Shown here: in pieces, positions 10,255 through 22,200 of the stretch
Layout: every line of letters begins with the position of its first letter
How positions within the stretch are numbered: position 1 is the first letter of the stretch
Origin: Timema cristinae
Taxonomy: Eukaryota > Arthropoda > Insecta > Phasmatodea > Timematidae
NCBI GenBank assembly: GCA_039000515.1
Contig: JBCFYV010000012.1
Coordinates: forward strand, 127,292,132 to 127,356,131
Direction of reading: 5' to 3'
DNA: 64,000 nucleotides
Made by a program: the position numbers and the translations under genes
The notes under the pieces: model-generated
Database searches by the model: none
Seen by the model: only the letters and a program-made list of their open reading frames with translations
What the model was told of the DNA's origin: nothing

Positions 10255-13200
10255 GTGAGTACAAGCACCAGACTGGGGAACAGCTAGAGGTTCATACCTT
10301 ACATAGGTAAGTACAAGCACCAGACCTCTTACTCTTCTGGGGAACAGCTAGAGGTTCATACCTTACATAGGTGAGTACAAGCACCAGACTGGGGAACAGC
10401 TAGAGGTTCATACCTTACATAGGTAAGTACAAGCACCAGACTGGGGAACAGCTAGAGGTTCATACCTTACATAGGTAAGTACAAGCACCAGACCTCTTAC
10501 TCTTCTGGGGAACAGCTAGAGGTTCATACCTTACATAGGTAAGTACAAGCACCAGACCTCTTCCTCTTCTGGGGAACAGCTAGAGGTTCATACCTTACAT
10601 AGGTAAGTACAAGCACCAGACCTCTTACTCTTCTGGGGAACAGCTAGAGGTTCATACCTTACATAGGTAAGTACAAGCACCAGACCTCTTACTCTTCTGG
10701 GGAACAGCTAGAGGTTCATACCTTACATAGGTAAGTACAAGCACCAGACCTCTTCCTCTTCTGGGGAACAGCTGGAGGTTCATACCTTACATAGGTGAGT
10801 ACAAGCACCAGACTGGGGAACAGCTGGAGGTTCATACCTTACATAGGTGAGTACAAGCACCAGACTGGGGAACAGCTGGAGGTTCATACCTTACATAGGT
10901 AAGTACAAGCACCAGACCTCTTCCTCTTCTGGGGAACAGCTAGAGGTTCATACCTTACATAGGTAAGTACAAGCACCAGACCTCTTACTCTTCTGGGGAA
11001 CAGCTAGAGGTTCATACCTTACATAGGTAAGTACAAGCACCAGACTGGGGAACAGCTGGAGGTTCATACCTTACATAGGTAAGTACAAGCACCAGACTGG
11101 GGAACAGCTAGAGGTTCATACCTTACATAGGTGAGTACAAGCACCAGACCTCTTACTCTTCTGGGGAACAGCTGGAGGTTCATACCTTACATAGGTAAGT
11201 ACAAGCACCAGACCTCTTACTCTTCTGGGGAACAGCTGGAGGTTCATACCTTACATAGGTAAGTACAAGCACCAGACCTCTTCCTCTTCTGGGGAACAGC
11301 TAGAGGTTCATACCTTACATAGGTAAGTACAAGCACCAGACCTCTTCCTCTTCTGGGGAACAGCTAGAGGTTCATACCTTACATAGGTAAGTACAAGCAC
11401 CAGACTGGGGAACAGCTGGAGGTTCATACCTTACATAGGTAAGTACAAGCACCAGACTGGGGAACAGCTGGAGGTTCATACCTTACATAGGTAAGTACAA
11501 GCACCAGACCTCTTCCTCTTCTGGGGAACAGCTAGAGGTTCATACCTTACATAGGTAAGTACAAGCACCAGACTGGGGAACAGCTGGAGGTTGATGAATG
11601 TCCACCGTCTCGTGTTGTAACAGGAGACTACAGAATCCAGGAGGTGGACAAGGTTTGTCGCCGTCTGCACGCCCAGTACGGCAGGGTGGTGAAGCTGTCC
11701 AGTCTGTTGGGGAGACCGGACATGGTGTTCCTCTTTGACCCTGATGACATAGAGCGGGTGTTCCGCAGCGAGGAGCTGATGCCTCACAGACCCTCCATGC
11801 CGTCCCTCAACTACTACAAACACGTGCTGAGGAGGGATTTCTTCGGCGACAATCCTGGGCTCATAGCAGTGTGAGTTGTCCTCCATGGTTCCACCTTCAT
11901 CCTCCTTACCGCCTAAATCAACAGCTACATTGTGGCGGTATTTCACTTATAACTGAACTTTTCCTCCTCTTTATTCCCGCCTCAAGTTTCCTCCACGTTT
12001 TATAGCGCCGCGTCTTACTACCCGTTTGGTTTATGCGCTTATGCACTAATTATACTGATGGGTTTGAGATCAGGAAGGCTTAATGTCGAGAAAATGCTCC
12101 CACATTTGCCTGGAAAACCTGATCTCCTCGTCTTCGGCAGGCTAGTCCAACATGAGAATAGCGCGTTAGACCACGTGGCCACCGAAGCGTTCTCCAATCA
12201 CCATCTTCATCCCAGGACCATAATTAATCATTTAAATATATTTAATGATATAATTTAGTAACTGAATAGGAGCGAATAGCTCAGTGGTCAAATGGTCTAA
12301 GGTGTCACTCTCGAAATATAACGCACTGAAAACGGGAAGATCGGGGTTGTAATCCTTGTCGGGTGTACTGAGGATGGTTTTGCACTCTCCCTCCACGCAA
12401 ATATCAGTCCTCTACCTTCAACCTTCCTCATCCCTAACTCACTAGCATTATTGTTATTATTTAGTAAAACATTATTTCAAAATATAATTTGGCACGATAA
12501 ATAAATAAATGGTTACTTGTGTTTGACCAGAGTCGAGTAAGCATTGGGAGGAGAATGGGAAATCAATCAATAAAAACCACCGGCCGGGATTTGAACCTAG
12601 AGTAGAGGATCTGTAATTCAGTCCACGTGTCTACCAATGGACTTGACTAAACCTACTAATGTACAGTAGCTTAGCTTGTTATATTTGTACGCTGTGATGA
12701 GTAGTGTTGATAGTCCGTTCCTCCTCTGGCTCCAGTCACGGCGAGAGCTGGTGCAAGTTTCGAACCAAGGTCCAGCAGCCAATGTTGCAGCCCAGGACAG
12801 CCAAGTTGTACGTCAGACAGGTCGAGCAGACGGCCAAACATTTCGTTCAGAGGTAAGTGCGTATTATCCACAACTCGGTTCTAGTGCTGCGCTTCTCACG
12901 CCTCGTCTCTAGGTAAGTACACAGTATCCACAACCTTTCACTAGTGCTGCGCTTCTCACGCCTCGTCTCTAGGTAAGTGCGCAGCATCCACGACTTGGTT
13001 CTAGTGCTGCACTTCTCACGCCTCGTCTCTAGGTAAGTACACAGTATCCACAACCTTTCACTAGTGCTGCGCTTCTCACGCCTCGTCTCTAGGTAAGTGC
13101 GCAGCATCCACAACTTGGTTCTAGTGCTGCGCTTCTCACGCCTCGTATTTAATTAAGTGCGCAGTATCCACAACTTGGTTCTAGTGCTGCGCTTCTCACT

Positions 13201-16200
13201 CATCGTCTCAAGGTAAGTGCGCAGTATCCACAGCTCTGTTCTAGTGCTGCGCTTCTCACGCCTCGTCTCTAGGTAAGTGCGCAGCATCCACAACTTGGTT
13301 CTAGTGCTGCGCTTCTCACTCATCGTCTCTAGGTAAGTGCACAGTATCCACAACTCTGTTCTAGTGCTGCGCTTCTCACGCCTCGTCTCTAGGTAAGTGC
13401 GCAGTATCCACAACTTGGCTCTAGTGCTGCGCTTCTCACGCCTCGTCTCTAGGTAAGTGCACAGTATCCACAACCTGTCACTAGTGCTGCGCTTCTCACG
13501 CCTCATATCTAGGTAAGTGCGCAGCATCCACAACTTGGTTCTAGTGCTGCGCTTCTCACGCCTCGTCTCTAGGTAAGTGCGCAGTATCCACAGCTTTGTT
13601 CTACTTCTATATCCAGAAATTTGGGTGCGGGAATTAAAATGCTTCAAGGTTGGGAGGCTAATGAAGGAATAGACTCCCACGTACTGGTGGACATGTGGAC
13701 ATGTGGACAAAGGTGTCATACACAATAGTTATTTTGTATTTTTCAGGGCACGTGCTCTAAAAGATGAAAACCAAGAAATGCCGGATGACTTTATAAACGA
13801 GATTCACAAATGGTCCTTAGAGTGTGAGTACTGTAACTACTCACCATTTCACACTTTACTCATCATTTCACACTTGTTGGTAGAACTGCTACTATAGTAT
13901 TCTAGAGTGAGAGTACGTAACTACTAATCATTTCACACTTGTTGGTAGAACTGCTACTATAGTATTCTTAGAGTGAGAGTACTGTAACTACTAATCATTT
14001 CACACTTGTTGGTAGAACTGCTACTATAGTATTCTTAGAGTGAGAGTACTGTAACTACTAATCATTTCACACTTGTTGGTAGACTTCTACTAAGTATCTA
14101 GAGTGGAGTATGAACACAATCATTTCACACTTGTTGGTAGAACTGCTACTATAGTATTCTTAGAGTGTGGTACTGTAACTACTAATCATTTCACACTTGT
14201 TGGTAGAACTGCTACTATAGTATTCTTAGAGTTGAGTACTGTAACTACTAATCATTCACACTTGTTGGTAGAACTGCTACTATAGTATTCTTAGAGTTGA
14301 GGTACTGTAAACTACAATCATTTCACACTTGTTGGTAGAACTGCTACTATAGTATTCTTAGAGTGTGAGTACTGTAATTACAATACATTTCACACTTGTT
14401 GGTAGAACTGCTACTATAGTATTCTTAGAGTGGAGTACTGTAACTACTAATCATTTCACACTTGTTGGTAGAACTGCTACTATAGTATTCTTAGAGTGTA
14501 GAGTACTGTAACTACTAATCATTTCACACTTGTTGGTAGAACTGCTACTATAGTATTCTTAGAGTGTGAGTACTGTAACTACTAATCATTTCACACTTGT
14601 TGGTAGAACTGCTACTATAGTATTCTTAGAGTGTGAGTACTGTAACTACTAATCATTTCACACTTGTTGGTAGAACTGCTACTATAGTATTCTTAGAGTG
14701 TGAGTACTGTAACTACTAATCATTTCACACTTGTTGGTAGAACTGCTACTATAGTATTCTTAGAGTGTGAGTACTGTAACTACTAATCATTTCACACTTG
14801 TTGGTAGAACTGCTACTATAGTATTCTTAGAGTGTGAGTACTGTAACTACTAATCATTTCACACTTGTTGGTAGAACTGCTACTATAGTATTCTTAGAGT
14901 GTGAGTACTGTAACTACTAATCATTTCACACTTGTTGGTAGAACTGCTACTATAGTATTCTTAGAGTGTGAGTACTGTAACTACTAATCATTTCACACTT
15001 GTTGGTAGAACTGCTACTATAGTATTCTTAGAGGTGAGTACTGTAACTACTAATCATTTCACACTTGTTGGTAGAACTGCTACTATAGTATTCTTAGAGT
15101 GTGAGTATGTAACTACTAATCATTTCACACTTGTTGGTAGAACTGCTACTATAGTATTCTTAGAGTGTGAGTATGTAACTACTAATCATTTCACACTTGT
15201 TGGTAGAACTGCTACTATAGTATTCTTAGAGTGTGAGTACTGTAACTACTAATCATTTACACTTGTTGGTAGAAACTGCTATATAGTATTCTTAGAGTGT
15301 GAGTACTGTAACTACTAATCATTTCACACTTGTATGTAGAACTGCTACTATAGTATTCTTGAAGTGTGAGTACTGTAAAAACTAATCATTTCACACTTTT
15401 GTAGAACTGCTACTATAGTATTCTTAGTGTGAGTACTGTAACACTAAATCATTTCACACTTGTTGGTAAACTCACTATAGATTCTTAGAGTGTGAGTAGT
15501 GTAGCTACTAATCATTTCACACTTGTTGGTAGAACTGCTACTAATGTATTCTTAGAGTGTGAGTACTGTAACTACTAATCATTTCACACTTGTTGGTAGA
15601 ACTGCTACTATAGTATTCTTAGAGTGTGAGTACTGTAACTACTAATCATTTCACACTTGTTGGTAGAACTGCTACTATAGTATTCTTAGAGTGTGAGTAC
15701 TGTAACTACTAAATCATTTCACACCTGTTCTTATGTAAATGGGCTTATATTAATCTTCTACGTTCATAATATCAACAGGTTTTTGATTAATTGTCAAGAA
15801 CAAAATGAACTTTGATAACTTTTAGTCCTATTAAAATCCCCATGACAAATATATCTAAGAACTATTGAAGGTGTAATATCTAGAAAACTAAGCTAAATGT
15901 ACTGTACCTACTGATGAATTTTGTTGTTGTTTAGTTTCGTCCTAAAGCTTGCATTTGAATCCTCCATTTTGTTAATTGGTTATAGCCCGAGTGATAGGCC
16001 TGACATTATAAGAAGAGAGTCAACAACTCAGAGTTCTTTGGAACGTTAAGAGAGTCCTTGTTACAATAACTCCTTGAGTTATCACCACTACCAAATCCCA
16101 CACAAAAAACATCAAAGATATTTTAAGGTTAGACCACAAGTTCAGAAAATGTCAATTTCTTTCGACAGCGATTTCTAGAAATAGATAGGAGCAATTTTAA

Positions 16201-19200
16201 TTTATTTCTGTTAATAACATCTTTTAATTTGCTCTAATGTGCATCACTCGCGTGTTAGATTGAATTACTGGTGAAGGATAGATTGGGGCTAAAATCCCGC
16301 TTGGGTGGACTTGGGGTTTTTCCATAAATAGTTTACCACTCTCCCTCCGCGTAAATGGGGGTTCTTTTCCTCTTAAATTCCTCCATACCCTTTCCTACTC
16401 CATTAATGTAAGCTTGTGACGCAAACAGTTTATGTTATAAATAATAACTATGTGGATGTTATTGTATTCAGCCATCGCCCGCGTGGCCTTAGACCAGAAG
16501 CTTGGATGTCTGGACAGCGACACTAGCGCTCCACACGGAGACACTCAGAGTTTGATTGACGCCGTCACAACATTCTTCAAGTTGGTCGGGATATTAGAGT
16601 TAAAGATACCATTCTGGAGATTGTTCAACACTCCGACTTGGAACCAATACATATCCAGCCTTGATACCATCACTAGGTGAGGATATAGCATCGCTAGGTG
16701 AGGATATAGCATCACTAGGTGAGGATATAGCATCACTAGGTGAGAATATAGCATCGCTAGGTGAGGATATAGCATCACTAGGTGAGAATATAGCATCGCT
16801 AGGTGAGGATATAGCATCACTAGGTGAGAATATAGCATCGCTAGGTGAGGATATAGCATAACTAGGTGAGAATATAGCATCACTAGGTGAGAATATAGCA
16901 TCGCTAGGTGAGGATATAGCATCACTAGGTGAGAATATAGCATCGCTAGGTGAGGATATAGCATCGCTAGGTGAGGATATAGCATCGCTAGGTGAGGATA
17001 TAGCATCTTAGGTGAGGATATAGCATCGCTAGGTGAGGATATAGCATCGCTAGGTGAGGATATAGCATCACTAGGTGAGGATATAGCATCACTACCAGCT
17101 ATTTACTTACTCTTTGGTAATAGGAGCGTTACAGTACAGAAGTACAGAAGTACACTATCTGCCCTATCTTGATAAGTAATAAGTATCCATGTCCATGTAG
17201 AATGTCTCGAGGTTCTCACAGTGTATCAGAACATCCAACAGCTGAGGTTCTCACAGTGTATCAGAACATCCAACAGCTCGGTTTCTCTCAGCCCGGACAC
17301 GACCTCCCAGTCACCTTTAGGGTCACAAGTGATGCGGGCTTTGGTCACTCGGCGAGTATGAAGCCTTTCACTTTACACTCAAACCAGTTACTGGGTACGA
17401 GAGCACTTTTACCATCAAACGATCTCATCTTCTGTGAACAATTTGGTGCCTCTCTGTGGCCTACATGGCACCGTCCCACTCACCTGGTGCCAGCACCAAA
17501 CACTCACACTAGTGTTTACACTCAGGGTACAATATTAACCTTTGGTTTGTTTATTTATTGTGAGTTGTAACCATGGTAACATCGTGTCTCATGACAGCAT
17601 CGTGTCGCGGCACATAGAGGCGGCATTGACCCGTCTGAGGTCTGCAGGAGGTCCCCAGGAGATCACTGATCAGTCGTCCCTGCTTCAGAGAGTCCTGGCT
17701 CTGGACCCTGACCCTAGGACTGCATGTGTCCTGGCTCTGGACATGTTCCTGGTAGGGATAGACACGGTGAGTGTGAGAGAGAGAGACATGTTCCTGGTGG
17801 GGATAGACACGGTGAGTGAGAGAGAGAGACATGTTCCTGATGGGGATAGACACGGTGAGTGTGAGAGAGAGAGATGTTCCTGTGGGGATAGACACGGTGA
17901 GTGTGAGAGAGAGGAGAGAGACATGTTCCTGATGGGGATAAACACGGTGAGAGAGAGACATGTTCCTGGTGGGGATAGACACGGTGAGAGAGAGACATGT
18001 TCCTGATGGGGATAGACACGGTGAGAGAGAGACATGTTCCTGGTGGGGATAGACACGGTGAGTGTGAGAAAGAGAGAGATGTTCCTGGTGGGATAGACAC
18101 GGTGAGTAGAGAGAGAGAGAGACATGTTCCTGGTGGGGATAGACACGGTGAGAGAGAGACATGTTCCTGGTGGGATAGACACGGTGAGTGAGAGAGAGAG
18201 ATGTTCCTGGTGGGATAGACACGGTGAGAGAGAGACATGTTCCTGGTGGGGATAGACACGGTGAGTGAGAGAGAGAGAGAGACATGTACCTGGTGGGGAT
18301 AGACACGGTGAGTGTGTGAGAGAGACATGTTCCTGGTGGGGATAGACACGGTGAGTGTGTGAGAGAGACATGTTCCTGGTGGGGATAGACACGGTGAGTG
18401 TGAGAGAGAGAGACATGTTCCTGATGGGGATAAACACGGTGAGAGAGAGACATGTTCCTGGTGGGGATAGACACGGTGAGTGAGAAAGAGAGAGAGAGAT
18501 GTTCCTGGTGGGATAGACATGGTGAGTGAGAGAGAGAGATAGACATGTTCCTGGTGGGGATAGACACGGCGAGTGAGAAAGAGAGAGAGAGATGTTCCTG
18601 GTGGGATAGACATGGTGAGTGAGAGAGAGAGATAGACATGTTCCTGGTGGGGATAGACACGGTGAGTGTGTGAGAGAGACATGTTCCTGGTGGGGATAGA
18701 CACGGCGAGTGAGAGAGAGAGAGAGATGTTCCTGGTGGGGATAGACACGGTGAGTGTGTGAGAGAGACATGTTCCTGGTGGGGATAGACACGGCGAGTGA
18801 GAGAGAGAGAGAGAGATGTTCCTGGTGGGGATAGACACGGCGAGTGTGAGAGAGAGACGTCCGTCAAGGATCTATGTGACCCATCAGGACACCACACACA
18901 TTTTCTTGATCCTTTGTCTGATGACTCGTAAGATAGTGTGGAACCAAATAATATACATTGTTACACAAACATACTATATGTTCTGTGCATTTTCAACTCC
19001 CCATTTTTCAAGGCTCTGTTTTAAAAATATATTTTTTATCTCTAACTCAGAAAATATTGATTTATTAAAATATTCTTTCAAGTAGAAGTTGTATATTTTT
19101 AAGATTTCGACAACTTTTAGCGATAAGTTATTTCGTGTCTCAAAGAGTTGCGAAACTATGATCAAAATTTGATATTTCCACCAACCTAAAGTATCTTAAA

Positions 19201-22200
19201 CGTCATTTTCATGGGAGATAAAATGCACCATTTTGTTTGTAATGTCAAACAGTGCCTGGATACGAATTTTAATCAAAATTTAAGAAAATAGATTATTTTT
19301 TCTTTTCACCCTTAAGGAAACCACTCTTGATTTTAGGGCTAGATAGATAATTCCAAATTATCCTTTGTAGAATCCCATTTAAACCCTAGAAAACAAGTTT
19401 TACCTTGATGGGTAAAATGGTTCCAGCTCTAATCCAGTAACAGACAGACAGACAGACGTTATTGTAAAAACAAACGTCGACAGCCATAAAAATATCGAGT
19501 ACAATATTTGCTCTCTCCGAGGAGCCACGGGAAAGTAAAACATTATTTTGCTAGTAAACAATGACCAGAAAGGTCTAGTGAAGTATTCATAATAATGTTG
19601 TTTCTACAATCAAATAGGTATTTTAATCACAAATAGCTTCTTTTTTTAATGTCTACAGAGAGAATACTAGTTGTGTGAACAGAGCTATATTTCCCTCCAC
19701 GCAATTGTGGCTACACTTCCTCTAAATTCAGCCCTCCTCATCACTGTACATATACCTACAACCTGAACGGGGGGGTAAGACGCGGTGCTAATAAATAAAA
19801 CATAATCTGTATTTCTACATTTGCACAACACATCTCTGCTTACGTCATAGATGTAATTACACCTGTCGGTGTTTAAACACTCTTTAGTAAGTGTTGTAAA
19901 ATGATTATAATATCTTAAATGTACCATATTTGTTGAAATTGTAATCGCCATAACACAAATATAGGTGTTTGTTTGTTTTAATATTGTAATGTTGGGAATT
20001 GTGAGTGACAGAACTGTTATAGCAACGTCTTTTGATGAGTGATTAAATAATAGGACCTAACAGCTGCCTGACTATTCAAATCAGCGTGTCAGCATATCTC
20101 TTGGCAATCAGACCAATTTAACGAGTCTAGGGGTCACTCTGCCTGTTTTGGGGCTGGCCGGGTTAGGACGCCAGATCCCCCAGTACGTATGCTGGAGGGC
20201 TACAGTAGTGACCAGGGTACCGGGATTCTTATCCAGGTAGGATCACCTATTGAGTCAGTCAGGCCATTGGTTAAACATTCCTTACTTCATTCGGTCACGA
20301 GCTCCTCAGTAAAATCTCTTCAAATCCTTTTTTATATATTCTTAGTAACTTCTTAATAACATTTGTGGTAGAGCAAAGTAGCACAATAAACCCTAAAAAC
20401 CCAAACCCTCCTATAAACTATGAACCCACACAACAACGTCCCCTTCCTTGGCTGCAACCCATCCTGACAGTTTTACCAACAAATTACTGACTTGCTCGTT
20501 TAACTTCATGTAGAGGGCAGCACGAACAACAAGCCCTGACCGTAGAGTTCCCCCTTGGGCAGTACCAGGATTATATCAGTGTGTTACGTTCTTCTCAAAG
20601 AAACAAGATTTCTGGACAATATTTCTTGTTACAGACCTCGACTGCTGTCGCCAGTATTCTGTATCAACTGTCCCTGCACCCAGACAAGCAGCAGCTGTTG
20701 TACGAGGAGATTAGCTCAGTGCTGCCCCTGGCAGATACCTCTATAACTACACAACACCTGGAGAAGCTGGTCTACCTTAAGGCCTGTATCAGAGAGACTC
20801 TCAGGTAACAACACTCTGGCTGGTATATTGTGTTTAGAGTGAGCCTTTATACGAATGTTGATACACATTCATGTCTTTTTGTTTGGTGTTTTATCTTCGT
20901 GTGAAATATTTGTGCTGGTCTGTTGTCAGGATGTTCCCCGTGGTGATAGGCAACGGGCGTTGCATGATGAGGGACACGGTGATTGCTGGCTACCAGATAC
21001 CAGCAGGGGTGAGTCACATAGGAGCGTTGTATGATGAGAGACACGGTGATTGCTGGCTACCAGATACCAGCAGGGGTGAGTCACATAGGAGCGTTGTATG
21101 ATGAGAGACACGGTGATTGCTGGCTACCAGATACCAGCAGGGGTGAGTCACATAGGAACGTTGTATGATGAGAGACACGGTGATTGCTGGCTACCAGATA
21201 CCAGCAGGGGTGAGTCACACAAGAACATCAATAGGACGACAGCTCACACCTGATTGACCGGGAAGTTGGATACAGGTCTACTCTTGAACAAGACATATGA
21301 CCACAGGAGTGTTTAATACATTATTCAATTAACAACAGATAAGTTAGGATGAGTGAACAAAAAGTTGATTCTAAAATAATTATTTTCCATTTTGTATTTT
21401 CTCATATATGTTAAAATTGGTTCACTGGTTTGAATTCCGATGTTTCCTAATAAGGACGATGTTTAGGAAAGTATACCGTAATTTAAAAATAGTATATATC
21501 CCTGTTTCGAAACACTGTCATTACAGATTTAAAAACAGTAATTACTTTAAATTTGTATAACGTCGTAGCTTCACAAATCTAAATAACCAAAATTGGTGCG
21601 ACATTAGGTAAACTTCCCCTTCAAGTTACAAATAATTGGTTTCTTACTTATTGCGACTTTATTTCACAAACCATATTGTATTTCAGTATTGAAGTGTCCA
21701 ATTTACTGAGAGTTTATAACGAGCTACAAATAAAAAACTAACCTAACCTAACCTAACCTAAGAAGGTTTTCAACAGATTAATGTGGAAAATTCATGATAA
21801 AATGTAAAAGAACCGTTATCACAAACTATCAGTGATTTAAACCCTTAGTCCGACAGGTTTTCTCGGCCAGTAGCATGTATGTCTGTTGAGCTGAGGGTCC
21901 TATGTTTAATTCCAGGAAAGGCTGAAAGATGTATCATTGTTGAAATGTGGGTTTCTGCTTTCCCAATGTAGAAATAACGCGTGGGGGCTGGGCGTTGTGT
22001 CTGAAGTTAGTTTATAGCTCGTGCGCTGATACAATCAATCACTCGGTTCAGAAAGTGCTCGTTAAATACCTCAAATAAATAAAATAGCTGAACACTTGCT
22101 TTGTTTGTGAAGTGCACGCTGGTAGAGTGAGACGGTGTGATTACACCATCTCACTCTAACTTGAACCATCATCGTCCTTTTCTGACGTAGCCCGTAAACC

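Larger units (their letters stand above)
11871..12735. other. P450 gene 1, intron 2, SINE-rich and array-free
   Basis: This intron has no minisatellite. Instead it has collected at least three tRNA-like repeat fragments (about 12003-12190, 12265-12470 and 12520-12650), which makes it a useful contrast with its neighbours. Confidence 0.8.

Noticed and set aside
13153..13725. 190-codon minus-strand frame with TYLETRREKRSTR repeats
   Set aside because: Antisense reading of the 60-bp intron 3 array, which is open because 60 is a multiple of three.
16545..17006. 153-codon minus-strand frame of LYPHLAM heptads
   Set aside because: Antisense reading of the 21-bp intron 5 array and part of exon 5.
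17169..17570. 133-codon plus-strand frame in intron 5 of gene 1
   Set aside because: Includes a 34-bp tandem duplication, ends just before exon 6, and would interrupt a well-supported intron.
17551..18897. Three overlapping minus-strand frames of 368-448 codons rich in Ser, Leu, Pro
   Set aside because: Antisense of the intron 6 array of the first P450 gene; repeat artefact.
20949..21220. Alternative (mutually exclusive) copies of exon 8
   Set aside because: The extra copies lack acceptors and the 67-bp unit changes frame, so they are not cassette exons.
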